A stretch of DNA of 64,000 nt from Sipunculus nudus (lineage: Eukaryota; Annelida; Sipuncula; Golfingiida; Sipunculidae), in the NCBI GenBank assembly GCA_026874595.1, contig CM049317.1, positions 30,188,901-30,252,900 of the forward strand. Direction: 5' to 3'. Shown piece by piece: positions 1-13,424 of this stretch. Under the pieces are notes generated by a model that ran no database searches, had not been told where the DNA came from, and saw nothing but the letters and a program-made list of their open reading frames with translations. Every line of letters starts with the position of its first letter. The stretch's first letter is position 1. The translations under genes and the position numbers were made by a program.

Positions 1-134
1 CTAAAATTGGCTGAAAATACTAATATGGTCCTTGGGGAGAAAAACCTGCAAATGAAACAAAAAAATTATGGGAACCATGCCAATTTGATAATAACCCAGG
101 ATGATCTGTAAGTTCTTTTTTCTTTGATTATCAG
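1..134 (+). other. ORC4 intron, partial
   Basis: Sequence upstream of the acceptor TTATCAG at 128-134. It is non-coding and AT-rich, and is the downstream end of an intron whose 5' exon is outside the window. Confidence 0.7.
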
Positions 135-3100
135 GTGGTGAACACTCCAAGCCAATACTGTTTGTACTGGACGAGTTTGACCTGTTTGCTCAGCACCGTA
201 ACCAGACTCTGCTGTATAACCTATTTGACGTGGCCCAGTCTGCTCAAGCTCCAATCTGTGTCATCGGCCTCACAACTAGACTGGTAACTTCTTTTTAAAA
301 GATTATAATTGTATATAATAAGGTGTGGTTGTATGAAAAAAATTCACAGGTTCTCATGTTATAAAAATATATTAATTGATATTGAGTTTTGATCGTGAAT
401 GAATTCAGTGTTCAGAAATGCTCCACTGTTTATTCGTTTTTTTTAATGGTTTAATAAAAAATTGGTTTGGTGATTATCTTGATTATTATCCCCCACCTCA
501 TCCTTTCCTATTGATTAAAAAAAGGTAATTTTTTAGATGTTGGTCATGCCCTTCACCTGATATGATATGCCTGTCTGTATTTTCAGTATTTTACATATGT
601 GATGGATAAGATGTCTCAGTCTGGGCTTTCTTTAAAGCAGACTGTTCATATGTGCTTCATTGTTGTAGTATATATACATACTAGATAGTATCTTTATACT
701 ACACAGGATGTAATTGAACTTCTGGAGAAGCGAGTCAAATCCAGGTTTTCCCACAGACAGCTGCACCTGCTTCCGGGGTTCAGCTTTGAGGATTACTGTC
801 AGCTCTTTAAGGACTACCTCAGTCTCCCTGCAGACTTCCCAGATAAGAAATTCTCCAGAGAATGGAATAAAAATGTTGAGGTCAGTCAAACTGTGGCAAA
901 AACTGTTCATTATTTCTTCTCATTTGTTCAGTCTCTGGTACATGCTTATATTCTTGTACACACAAACACACACACAAGGACTCTCCCTGCACAACATAAA
1001 ATAATCCATTCAGTATTGGCCAACACAGTTTAATGAATACAATGTATTAAGCTTGGTTCTGCTGCTTCCATTGCTGTTGTCTTCTCCTGTATTTATTGAG
1101 AACTGCTGGAAAGGATTTTCTTAAACTACAGGTTTACATAGGGACTAGTACCCTAATGGTCTGATGTGACCTCTGACCTTTCATCTTTGTGTGGCATCTA
1201 TCTATAAATCTATTTAGGATGAACATTTGTTGAGATTACAAAATTTATTTACACAGGTCAGCACCAGTAGCAGTAACCTCATAAATTGCACAAAATTGTA
1301 CAGGTAAAGTCTGACCTAAATATTAACTGTGAAAGTAGCAGGAGAGCATGATACTTGTTATTGCATAGTGATAATCATAACGTTAATGGTAATGATTATA
1401 TGATTATGATGATGACGTTCCAGAAACATTCTGCTGAGTCCTGGATTATTTTATGAGATGATTGTAATGATAATAGTAATGATTATAAAATAATTGTAAG
1501 TACATTACAGAAACTGTCAGCTGAGGCCGCAGTCCAGGACGTCCTGAGAAGACAGTACAACATTGACAGAGATGTCAGAGCTCTCCAGCGGCTTCTTGTG
1601 AGTAGGCTGTAAAAATATATCCAATCTTTTTAGGTGCCTACAAATTTTACTAATTTTTACTTACATCTGTGTTCTGGGGTAGAGCACAGGACTCAAAATT
1701 TGGAGATCTTTAGTTCGAATCTCAGCCAATGTTATTAGATCTTTCACGGTTGGCCCACATCCAGGATGAGTGCTCTGCAGGCTTAATGGGGAGACTGCCC
1801 ACCAGTCGTACTTCACTCACAAACTAGTCCACCTTTCAGGGTTCTTTGGTGGTATGACCCAGTAATATGGAAGATGACACACCAAGGGCCCGCAGGTGCA
1901 GTACTCACCAGGCCTGGTTAACAGAGAGTGCTTCTGTGATGTCCTGTGTCTGAAACTGTAATGGAATTCCTGCAGGTGTACATCCTTAATTAATTTAGCA
2001 TTACAAAATGGAGGCAGTTACCATTTTAGTTACTTTAATTATAATTATGATTATAACATAAAAAGGCCAATTATACTATTACCAGAAATATTTGTGTTTG
2101 TATGATTTAATACATTCACATGTCAGAGAAATCAGTAAAAATCAAAATGATTAAATTCAAAACTTGAGCTGTACATTGCATAGAAAGTAGAGATATTTAT
2201 TCACAAGAGCAAGAACAGCAGATTGTATACCCTTAATAATTCTTAAAAATTGTAGCAGTTAAAAAAGGCATGACTTATCAGAAACTATCAGTTATGCCAT
2301 AAAGAAGTTCAGAAATCTGATTGCCTGACAAATAATCAGAGCTAGATAAAATTTATCTTTTCATAATAGCATTAGACATGACATCATGGACATTTGTGTA
2401 GCAACATGTTTGGAAGATCACTTTGTTTACATGTTTCATGTACGTCAGATTTGTAGTTGTGAATATCCATGTGAATATTTTAACTGTGAACTATTTATAA
2501 AGTATCATATCATTACTTACTCTGTAACACTCACAATACTTTTTTACATGTAAAGTAAATGCTTCTTCCAGATTCATTGTTAGATAACCAAACTTTATAT
2601 CTTAAAGCAAACTATTCAACTGTTAAATTTGTGATTTCTGGCTTACTTTGCATACATATTAATGCTGTAGGTATGAGTTTGTCTTCAAGATGTACATGCA
2701 TTAATTAATATTGAAAAACAGAAAAACCATGTTACTTGAGGTGGTTGGTTGCATATGTGCAAAAGTTTAAACGTCAGTGGCACAGTAGCCTTTGCACAAC
2801 TTAGATTTGCCTGACATGCCACCTGATATCCTTGTTGAATGTGTTGTAATATTTTTTTGTGCCCCCCACATGTTATAATTATGTGGTTATAAACAAAACA
2901 AACAACCTGTTTACAGTAGGATCAAGTTTTCTGGCCTATATTTTGTACTATACGGTTCAAAGAATTATCTCCAGGTAATAGACGTCAGATATCTGAGTAG
3001 GCCCCTTAAAATTTATTTTCAAACTGTGAGTGAAATGTAAAAAATAAATGAAAGGTTCACCTGAAATATCCCCTTCTGTATACTTGTGTAATGATTAGCA

Positions 3101-5713
3101 AGTAAGATGCTATTTAATTTTTTTAATGACCTATGACATATCTTTCACGTTTTTTGGCCCCTGGTAGATTATTGTTAAGTGTTGGATGTTGCTTTTCCCA
3201 AATTTTGCCTTTGAAAAGTAGGGCAGACAGTGTTCAACCACAGATGTAGTGGTCTAAATATGTTGATTGTTTTTAAAAATATACCAACCTGTCTTCTTTC
3301 AAACCAGATTCTGCCAGTGTGTAAGCTAACACCAGCTAATCCTGAACTGAAGCCTGGAGACGTTGTGGATGCCGGAATGCACCAGTCTATTGATTCTAAA
3401 GCTGCAGTATTACATGGTAAGTCTGTACTCAGGTATTGCCTGATATACAGGGGCATCAGTACAAGGAAGGATGGGGGTATATATCCCTCCTCCCCTCCCC
3501 CTTTTTTAGCAAGACAGGGATGGTCATATAATTATCCCCCTGCCATTCTGAGTGTAATATCTATTTATTGGAAATGAAATATATTAAGAATTACAGACTT
3601 TGGTTCCATTTTTGAGTTTACTCTGAAATATTTTGTATCTAAACCAGAAACATAATACCTTTTTTTTTAACTTTTGCTTAATATTAATTTGAAATAAGTC
3701 ACACAGACAGTAAAAGGAGGTGTGTGTGTGTGTATATATTAAAGTTTGATTACCCCTCACTCTGAGTCATCCCGACCCTCGCCCCACCCTTGAAGATAAA
3801 TTGACACCACTGCTGATACATTTGCAGTAATTGGCTTCATATTAATGGGATATAAATGGTTCCATTTTCGCAGCTCATCATAAAGAAACCTTCTCAAAGC
3901 ATATGCATTATTTATACTTTATTAAATGAGTTATTTAATATTGGAGAAAATTATAGTTAATAAACATTAAGGACCCACAGGTAAAATTGGACAAGTAGAA
4001 ATTCTTGTTCATCATTGATAGATGTTTTTAATATCTGATGATTTTCATAATATTGATCTTTAATTTTCAGTGAAATAATATATTATCGTAAATTATATTA
4101 ATCTTTTGCATTTTGCTATGGATAACTTATATTAGAAGTCAATGAAGCTACAGTATAAATGACTGGGTTCACTGAGTGTCTTTGTCACAAAGGTGTCTTT
4201 TGTGATATTCACAAAAATGAAACCTCTGAGTGAACATAAAGCCAACCACAGTATGTAATAAATATTTTAAATAAATTACACTATATTTACTTAATACTTA
4301 TGCATTATTTTTGCTATATAAAACTTTTAAAAAGTTTCTTCATGATTTTAATGTTATTTTATATCTGTATTTAAGCACCTGTAGCTCTGAAGGTGTTTTT
4401 GAGTGTTGTGTGTGTTTATTTGTGATATTTTAGGTATTTCTGTCCTTGAGTTGTGTTTAGTGATTGCCATGAAGCATCTAACTGAAACCTATGATGGGGA
4501 ACCATTTAACTTTGAGATGGTCTATAATGGTAAGCTTGAGCTATTTTATTGTTGTCTTTCATAGAATTTTATCAGCTTTATGTTAAATCATTATTATCAT
4601 TAATTATAATTAATATTATCATTAAATTCAGCATTAATAAGCAACATATGAAAGGGTTCTTATCAGTATTAATATCACCATACCCATTTTGCAGGCCTGT
4701 TAATTGCTAAGGGGTCTTTGGTTCTGTTTCTACCAAAAGTTTTCTTTAGAGATGATGCTGACATTGTACAATATCATGTATCTTTATGTGGGCCAGGTAA
4801 CATAAATCTTCTCATGTATAACAGCACTAGCATTTAATACAATATATAACATGACCTTCCTCATTAAATAATAGTACATTGTTAATTATGTAATATCATC
4901 TATCCTTATGTATGATCTAGAGATGACAGGATTTGAAATGACAATATGAATGAAATAATTAAAATGAATCGGATATTTTATTTGGGCTGTAGTATCTTTT
5001 AAAGGCTGGCTTTGAGTCAATACATCTGTTATATGTTGCTTTGATACTGACCTGCTGTTTGGTGTTAGACCTCCAATGGGTCAAGGAATAAAATAGTTTG
5101 TGTAAAAATAAGAGCAGATATTAAAATTTCCGGGGATAGACCTTTGAACATATGGCCGAACAAGCATATTTTAATTTCATAACAAACAACTAGGGGCATG
5201 TCTGTAGACACGGTAGTGGCTTTCACATTCAATCTTTGCCAAATCCCAAACCTTGCAGATGTCTAAATTTGTAACAAATCCCCTTATTCTTACCACAACA
5301 AAATCAGTTTCATATACATTTGACACAATATTGAAAAATACTGATATATGAAAACAGTATTACGATACACAATTAAAGAATCGTTGAATTGCGATATACC
5401 TATGATATGGACCTACTCTGGTCTAGTTAAGTGTTTGCGTATTAAAAGTCTCCTATTACTTTCAGAGTACCAGAAGTTTGCCCGGCGCTCATCCATGCAA
5501 ACATTTGAGAAACCAGTTGTGCTGAAAGCCTTTGAACACATTTGTACTTTGGAATTAGTCCGGCCCACAGATGGCAGCACCCGTGCACTGAAAGAGTACC
5601 GACCTATGACCTTATTGATAGAGAGGTCACAGGTCATGGAAGCCCTGCAGAGGTATCCTGCATGCCCCACAGAGGTCAGACAGTGGGCTAGTAGTGCTAT
5701 AGTGCCATCATGA
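135..5713 (+). CDS. ORC4: Origin recognition complex subunit 4, C-terminal six exons (5' part outside window)
   Basis: Six exons with AG/GT borders join in one frame: 135-283, 707-880, 1511-1597, 3308-3416, 4434-4529 and 5466-5713 (stop), about 287 residues. The family is about 435 residues long, so the N-terminal third, including Walker A, lies upstream of the window. The first exon contains the Walker B region ([10 protein letters not shown]) of the AAA+ ATPase core. The next two finish the AAA+ lid ([15 protein letters not shown] is a strong ORC4 signature). The last three encode the winged-helix C-terminus, with [20 protein letters not shown], then [12 protein letters not shown], ending in [19 protein letters not shown]4 acts in the nucleus in the six-subunit complex that marks replication origins and loads MCM helicase. 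Intron phases seen: 1 (into first exon), 0, 0, 0, 1, 1. No disabling change was found. Identification is from recognised family motifs; exon borders are by eye. Confidence 0.95.
1665..1975 (+). mobile_element. tRNA-derived SINE in ORC4 intron 3
   Basis: A pol III split promoter is visible. A box-like TGGGGTAGAGCAC (around 1675-1687) is followed about 30 bases later by B box-like AGTTCGAATCT (1711-1721), spaced as in a tRNA. A roughly 250-base tRNA-unrelated body, more GC-rich than the intron around it, follows to about 1975. It lies inside intron 1598-3307, in sense with ORC4. The family is not identified, and the ends are approximate because no clear target-site duplication was found. It could instead be a tRNA pseudogene joined to unrelated sequence. 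Confidence 0.55.
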
Positions 5714-6100
5714 TGTTCAACATGAAATATTGTAATAACTTTTTTGATTATGAAACAAGAAATGTGATTATATTTATTACAAGAGAACTGAATAAAACAT
5801 ATCTCATCAAGGACTTTGACAGTTGTGTATGACACATATGAGATCTAATAATACATGAATGATGACATTATGGAAATATGTGACTCATAATTTTTTTATT
5901 AAAAATTATACATTTAAACAACATGTGGATGAAGGCATAGTGCTAGGACATTGAATGTGTCTAAAATATCTGATTATGAGTGCAGGTATGATTATCAATC
6001 TTTAAAAAAATTAACCCTTGGCTGTAAATCGTGTTTATGTATTTATATTCATGACCCACTTCATTTGTCATTTAAACTTTTATAATAAAGATCTTGTTTA
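5714..6100 (+). terminator. ORC4 3' UTR with candidate polyadenylation signals
   Basis: AATAAA occurs at 5791-5796, 78 bases after the ORC4 stop, and again at 6084-6089. The nearer one is the likelier signal for a short 3' UTR. Actual cleavage sites cannot be read from sequence. Confidence 0.5.
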
Positions 6101-7456
6101 ATGCAAATTTTCTATTTAACACTTGTTAATACTCATTTGCTGTAAAACATTTTCATCTTGAAAACTAAAATTTGGTGAAATTAAATATCAAGAATTAAGG
6201 AGTTTATTTGAATGATTGATACACACAAAGGAATCACACATATTTACAGCTTTCACCTGTTTTAGGATTTCATAGCATTCATTACTCCAGGACACAAGGC
6301 AGTATTGCCCATGTAATTAACTTGTTGCTTTGAAACAAATCCTGCTTTGTTTTCGTCACATTACGGCAAACCCTTCGTTTTGTTCATACAACACAGGTTT
6401 TTGGAGCATTTTCCTGCTATACAAGTCTAGTATGTTAATATTTTTCCTATATCAATAAAATCCAACTATATTTGACTTTCTCTGGGTGATCCTTGCGCAT
6501 GGGACCATATGGTATTTAAACATGTAGTTGGCTGGGCTGCTGGTAAAATGAAGTCCAAGCATTTAATAATGATTATATATAAGGAAATATCGTAAATCTG
6601 TTCAAACAAAATCATTCTACAGAATCTTTGGTCTTCCCATGAGTCAAGTGTTCTTTTTCTTCATGTTTTATGCACTTTAATGTGTAGCACAGAAAACAGG
6701 TTTTCAAATTTCTACCAAATTCAAAAACATAAAAACACTATAATTAATCAAATTACGGACTTACCTGGAACGTAAACGCGAATGGTATATTTATTTGAAT
6801 GCAGCATTTTAATGAAAATATATGAACTAATCGATGTGGATGCGCTATCTGTTAAAATATTACTGCAAATTCATTTGAGCATGTAATGTGTTACCAAAGT
6901 GCAACAATCAATACTATTTTCACTGCCTAATCACCGGTTAAGCTCATTCTGATGGACAATCTATCAAACGGTCATTTGAAACAAGGTTCAGCCAGACTAA
7001 CGTCCACATGGGATACTATCTTTTGATTTATTTAGCGTCTTTTCAAAATACATTTAGCTTATGTAAAGCTCCATTCTATGTACATACACGTATGTTGCAC
7101 ATTGATGGCTTTTGGGCTGTGAGCTGTAATGACGTTCTTTGTAATATATTACATCTACATGGTTCGATGACTTCATATCTATAATTATATTTTGGCAGTT
7201 TTCAGAAGTTCTAATAAACGGTAGACCTGGTAAGAAAGTCATAAGTGGTCTGTTGCTGTCATAGAATTAACTGGTGTCCAGGACAGCTCGAACAATTAGT
7301 AGCAAGAGGATTGCAGCTGCAAGCACGGTTGATTGTTCTTTGCGTCATCAGCTGATAGGCTTGTCGAGCACGTATTAATCTAAATACTCATCTAAATACC
7401 CATCAAAGTAGCAATTAGGAATATCGTCGGTCTTCATGGACAAAGAAGGAAAAGTT
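6101..7456. other. Intergenic, no gene seen
   Basis: AT-rich sequence without a long open frame, recognisable protein motif or clear repeat structure. Short open frames here look like chance. Confidence 0.6.
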
Positions 7457-7607
7457 GGAATTATTATTTAAAGGAGACATATCTGGACAGGCACAGGATA
7501 TCAAATAGAAAATCAGCTCAGCCAATCTTCATGGAATTATTATTTAAAGGAGACATATCTGGACAGGCACAGGATATCAAATAGAAAATCAGCTCAGCCA
7601 ATCTTCA
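7457..7607. repeat. 76-bp direct tandem duplication, two copies
   Basis: The 76 bases beginning GGAATTATTATTTAAAGG at 7457 are repeated from 7533 with no differences that I can see, ending near 7607. Perfect identity suggests a recent replication-slippage or repair duplication. No coding content. Confidence 0.9.
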
Positions 7608-8775
7608 AGGCCCCAGTCCTTTTTCACCCTGTTCGGATATTTCCAACTGACATGCCGAAGTCAGTCTCACAGATGTCCTGAAAGGGTGTGATAGTATGAT
7701 TATTGTCTCAACCAGGCGGGTTTACGTTCATCCCCGTTACTTTGTGGATGTGTGTATGTTTGTTCACAACATCAACGGAATCTCATTAAATTTTCAAGGC
7801 ATTTCTGGAAAACGCCGATATACCATCGATTAGATTTTGGTGTGGATACGGATCATGATCTGGATCCAGGATCGTCATCAAGAAATATTCATAACGTTCA
7901 ATCACATATGCACGAACATGGGTAAAATGGCCGAATAAGTGAATGCAAACAAGGGTTGTGGAACATCCCATGATAGGGGCCCACATGGCATTCCTTAGAA
8001 TGCAGAATTCTAGTTTATGAGGTGCTTTCACAAAGGGGACAGCGCATTCACTTTAATGGGCAATCTTAAGTTCATATTGAGCTCAAGAAAATTGCGACTG
8101 TAAACAAACGGGTGATCCTATGAAAAAGCGGTCCATAACAATGTGGCAACTGTAACATTTCGAAGGTGGCAGCGTGGGTCCCAGACCAGTTTGGTTTTGT
8201 TGTATGGAAGTCTTTACGCCCGTAACATATGAAAGTAGCGCAGTTCTCTCGCATAAAACAGTTAAACTGACGTTTAATTAATGGAAGGTAGATATAAAAA
8301 TCATTTCGGTTACAAGACACAACATCGTTTCAGCAAAGCAATTTATCTGCCCAGTAAGTGAATACATACTTGCATCTGAAAGAAAACATCTCTGGTACAA
8401 CGCATGCTCAAATAATAATTATCGGTCTCACACTTACCGTTTAGGGTTTACTCTAACAGGCAAACGTAACATGTATAAGGCTAACAATCGTTTTACAATT
8501 TCAATAACGTAAAAGCAATGTATATATGACCCATCATTTGATAATAAAGCAAGCGAAGTAATATAAAGATTTATTCGACATATGAAAGGTAACACACAAA
8601 TGGAAGCATGGAATATATAAGAAAAACGTAATCGTAACACAAATGATTAAGTGCAACATTAATGACCAGGGTAACAGAAATGAGATTTCTTATTCTAACA
8701 TCATGGAAAACAAGCTTACTCTACTTTGGACATTGTGTAATTCATACCGGTAAATTTTTACCGATAAACCTAAAA
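7608..8775. other. Intergenic, no gene seen
   Basis: Short open frames of 68-82 codons occur on the minus strand, but they lack start context, motifs or splice continuity. I see nothing supportable. Confidence 0.55.
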
Positions 8776-8935
8776 TTAGGTCATGGTGATCTATTATTCT
8801 GCAAGCTATGGGCTTAAAACGTGATTTTATGCTCCCAGACAGTCAGATGGGCACAAATTGTATCCGTTAGGCCTAAAATCTTCTATTGCAACATCAAGGG
8901 TGGTTCAGGGCAAATCTCCTAGGAAACCTTAAACT

Positions 8936-8950
8936 AGGTCATGGTGACCT
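8936..8950. promoter_or_regulatory. Perfect AGGTCAnnnTGACCT inverted repeat (spacer TGG)
   Basis: AGGTCATGGTGACCT is the textbook steroid-receptor inverted repeat with a 3-base spacer (estrogen response element consensus). It lies within the ~155-bp satellite. The sequence match is direct; whether any receptor binds here is unknown. Confidence 0.4.
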
Positions 8951-10071
8951 ATATTCTAGCTGCTTGCTACACGCCAAAAATGATTTTGAGCACCCAGGCA
9001 GTGTACAGTTTGTATCCGTTATAAGCTCTAGAATATTCTTACACAATATCAATTTAGGTTCTGGACAAATCTCATTAGAAACCTGAAACTAGGTCATGTT
9101 GCCCCATATTCTGCGAGCTATGCACCAAAAACATGAATTTGAGCATCCAGGCAGTCAGTTAGGGCAGAAATTGTTTCTCTTAGCTCTAGAATCCTTTTTA
9201 ACGAATATCAAGGGAGATCCTGGGCAAACCTCACTGGAAACCAGGAATTCGGTTACGGTGACCTATAGACTGCAAGCTACAGGCCAAAAAGATGATCTGG
9301 TGGGCACAAATTGTATGCATTAGTAAGAGAATCTTCTAAGGCAGCATTAAGAGAGGTCCTAGGGAATCTCCTTTGAAGTCTAAAATAAGTTCATGGTGAC
9401 CTATAGTCTGCTACTGGTCAGAAGCATGATTTTGAGCAGTCAGGCTAACTAAATTTTATCCATTCGCCCTAAAATCTTCTTGCATAACATCCATAGCGGT
9501 CCTTAGCAGATCTCCATGGAAACCTGAAATTAGGTCATACTGACGATATTCTGTAAGCTATGGACAAAACAGTTATTTGAACACCCAGAAAGTCAGACAA
9601 ATTATATCCAATAGCTTTGGAATCTTCTTATTGATCACCTGGGAAGTCTTGGGCAAGTCTCCATGGAAACCTGAAAATGGGTCATGGTGAATGGCCAAAA
9701 ACATGATTTTGAGCATCCAGACTTAAATGTCAATGTAAAATCAAGGGAGGTCCTAGGCAAGTCTGATTTGAACCCTGTAATTAAATCACTGTGACCTACA
9801 TTCTTTGAGCTTTATAAAAAATTTTTTTTTTACTGTGAAAGTCAGATAGGCACAAATCATAATTGATGGACCTAGAACCTTCTTACATAAAATTCAAGAG
9901 GTCTTGGGCAAATTTCTTGCAACACCTAAGATAAGCCCATGGTGGATTATATTCTGTGAGCTATGGAAAACCTAATATTGAGCAACCAGAAAGTCAGACG
10001 AGGCCTAAATCTTAAACGTCTTACTTATTGTATATGGAGGTCGTTATGATTTTTCCTCGGACAACCAACAA

Positions 10072-10086
10072 AGGTCACTGTGACCT
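10072..10086. promoter_or_regulatory. Perfect AGGTCAnnnTGACCT inverted repeat (spacer CTG)
   Basis: AGGTCACTGTGACCT is the same palindrome in a second satellite unit. It is the reverse complement of the form with a CAG spacer, well known from vertebrate vitellogenin promoters. Function here is inference only. Confidence 0.4.
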
Positions 10087-10310
10087 ATATTCTGCAAGAT
10101 ATGCAAAAGAACATGATTTGAAAACCCTTCATATCAGATGTGCACATTGTATTCAGTTGGACATGTAAACTTCTATTTGATTAAGATCCTGGAAGCCCTG
10201 GTAAATCTTCGCGGAAACCCTAAAAAAAATCGCAATATCCTATTTTTAAGGCCTATGGACAAAAAAGCATGATTTTGAGAACTCTGGAGTCATTCTTTTT
10301 ATTGTTCGAG

Positions 10311-13028
10311 GTTCCTTAACAAATTTGTTTTACCAGATCATAACATTGATTATTAACACATGCATCATTTGTATGTGAAATTCAGATGAGCGTCATGGCC
10401 CATGGGCCGCTTGTTTGGTCACTTATGGCAGAATTTGATTCAAAACATTTCTTAACAGTGCTTTTATCAGAAAGAAAAATGCTTAGTAACACTTTTGTTT
10501 TACTCTGTGTCATTGGTGCACTTTTTACATATATATATGTATATATTTCTTTCTCTGTATTTTCTGGCCGCAAATCTCCGTTGTCTTCTTTGTTATTTTA
10601 TTTTCTCGATTAGTTATGTTTTTACCAAGCGCACTTTGCATAATTCCTTTTTATCTTTGTAATTTTTCCTGTCTGTGGGTAGGTGTTTTTGCGTTTCCTG
10701 ACGGAGTTTGCATCCGTTATAGATCCTCTGTCTATATGCAGCCTGTCGTTCTTTAAATACTAGAATATTTCCTGCCAATCGCCCTGTTCCACTAAAATAC
10801 ATAAGGAAACCATTCAATATAACCTTGTTATAACCTTATTGAAGAAAAATAGAAACAGAATTATAATATAAATAAAATTCTAATATAAGTAACATATTAC
10901 ACGTGTATTTTGTCATATCTGTTATGGCAAGCTCAAATCTGTTATTATTCTATCGTAACAAAAATGATTTTTAACAGAACTGATGTATTTACCGTTAACG
11001 CTAAATTTTCTTTTTGGTATCCTTTGATTGTCGTCCATTATGTTAATTTCAGGCAATGTCACTCATACTTCATCCATATCTCAAACTTTTTCAACTCAGC
11101 TTTATAGTTTGCCTGACATTAATGTAACATTAATGAAGCATAGAAAACCTACGCATCTGTTTACATGAAAGTTTCCGCCCGATGCTGAAAAACGTGTTGT
11201 CCACCTGACGCGGGGATCTGAAATGTGCCTGAGGGCACCCTAGAGAGCCCCCTAGTGTTTATCCTGATAATTTACTATTACTAGTTTTCTTTCTGTGGCA
11301 TAAAACGTGATATACAACATAAATGATGTGTTTTGAATAGACAAACATGAATTGGGAAATACTAATACTTTTGTCTGAGTGACCCATACATTTTTTATGT
11401 TGAAATATGAATAACATGTAAGCACATATAATTAACGTTTGCTTCGCAAAACAAAAAATTAAAACATTAATTATTTGATTAAGAAATACAACTCTGGTAA
11501 AAAGACATAACAGAAATGATGTTTTCACCAGTTTTTAAGTGATAGAAAGCGTAAAATAACAGTAGTGGTAGCACAGAAGTGCCCTTTTCAGGAATTTACA
11601 CCTGTATTTTGATTGCATATAAAACATTTGTACATCAGTTGAAAAAGATATATACGTATGTGTTATCTGTGTACCAATAGACATTAAAGGGCCTCTTTTT
11701 TTTCATAGAAACACTCAAACGCCTACCGGAGTATCTATGATGGATTTCAAAACACCAATTGAGATTTTAAAGCATCAGTTATGAGATCTTAAAAACAGTC
11801 GCCAGGAAAAAGAATCTGAAAACGTAAACTACAAACAGTGCTTCTAGTTCATGGTTTACAGTGTCTGAAGACTACTACAGTCCACGTAACAAATACACGA
11901 ATTGTGTAAAACAGTGGTGTGGATTCTAAAATAGGGACAGCTTAGATATCAGCAGGTAGGAGACGCTGCATAAGCATTTAGGGCAAAGGGCACTATTTAC
12001 GAACAAATTATTACAAAGAATTACAGCAGCATTGAAGTGCAAGAAATAAATTTACAAGACTTCGCTGCAACTACTGAAACATGATAAGTACAACAATAAC
12101 TCAACCTCCACGATAACAAACTGAACAGAATAGAATGTACAGCAAACATCACTTTCGAAAATTGTAAAATAAAACAATAAGAAATTTACATTTATCTCAG
12201 TACTATTCTCTTGATTTCTCTAGAAATTGAAAAAAAAATCGACATAGTAAAATGAAGGAACACCGAACAGGCGTAACGCTGCTTTAAACGGTGGGGCACG
12301 AGCGCCAAAAGAAACTATTTCACTTGCCTTGAGGGCATAATATATTAAAACATAACATCAACTGTAACCCCACCTATAAAAGCTGGTTACTAATTCACAA
12401 TGTTCGAGTCCTTCAGGAGAATCTTCGGCAATGAGTATTTTCTCCGTTTTTTGTCATGCATGGTACATGTAACATTACTCCAAAATGTATGTAAATTCAC
12501 CCATTAAAGAGTAGTTTTAGCATCAGTACCTTTAGAATACTCATACACGGTCACTTGAATTGTAATGTATTAAATTTGAAAGCGGTTTCAGTTTCAAATT
12601 TAATGTTGTTGAAGCTTGACGGTAACTATTTGTCATATCCTATTTGCTGACGACGATAATGACGGCTATTTCAAAATGTGCATTTCTGAAGGATGTGTAC
12701 TTTATAAGTAAAGAAGTTTTATTTTTCGTTCTTAAATAAACTAATTTAATAGTGTTTTTATATTAAACATTAAAAAATGATATATAAGATTCGAATGAAT
12801 GCCTCTTTGTTTTGGGTGGACATGACAAGGAGTACCTTACTTTTATCACGTTATCGATTTTCAGATTAAATCGATATACTTATTTTTATTTTTATTTATC
12901 CTTTTGAACTGGGTTATATGTTTTTTTTTCATTCCGGTATCGGCCCCAGTAACAGGACAGCAGCACTCTCATGATATGTCCTGGTTTCACCGGGTTCAGT
13001 GACTATTGCAATATAATTGCTCCATAAA

Positions 13029-13029
<1 letters not shown>
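10311..13029. other. Intergenic, no gene seen
   Basis: AT-rich. Several 60-90 codon open frames on either strand show no motif or exon continuity. No repeat structure recognised. Confidence 0.55.
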
Positions 13030-13087
<58 letters not shown>

Positions 13088-13100
13088 GTATATATATATT
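13030..13100. repeat. (TA)n microsatellite
   Basis: An almost pure TA run, briefly broken by TTTATA and GTATAT. It lies about 300 bases before the start of duplicated block A. Confidence 0.95.
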
Positions 13101-13424
13101 TGTCATTTATTATTTATTAATATGCTTATAGATTTTTTTAGAGTTTAATTAGAGTTAGACATCTACCAAGAAAGAATGTTCTAAAAAGTTTTGAAATGTT
13201 TTATCCGGTTATATTATCACTTAAATCTCACATTAGTGTTATATTTTAAAACTTTCATATGAAAATATTTTCTCATACCATTCTTAGGTTTAGAATGTAT
13301 TTGAAATATTTCTTTCTACATACATTAATCTGACAGCTATAATTAAATGTTAAAGTAACATGACTGTTTATAAATAATTCAAATGCTTTTTTTCAAATTT
13401 ACATAACGAGAGAACCGCAAAGGC

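Larger units (their letters stand above)
8776..10310. repeat. Degenerate tandem satellite, about 11 units of ~140-160 bp
   Basis: A block recurs with many substitutions and indels: AGGTCATGGTGACCTAT, then ATTCTGCAAGCTATGG, then an A-rich stretch with CATGATTTTGAGCA, CCAGGCAGTCAGA, GGGCACAAATTGTAT, and GGAAACCTGAAA before the next unit. Unit anchors are near 8776, 8936, 9091, 9251, 9389, 9532, 9680, 9783, 9930, 10070 and 10229. Units are 10-30% apart by eye, so the array is old. Open frames at 8886-9086 and 9096-9323 are by-products of the repeat. Confidence 0.85.

Noticed and set aside
5413-5835. 140-codon minus-strand frame over the last ORC4 exon
   Set aside because: Antisense shadow of a strongly conserved coding exon with clear splice site and stop on the plus strand.
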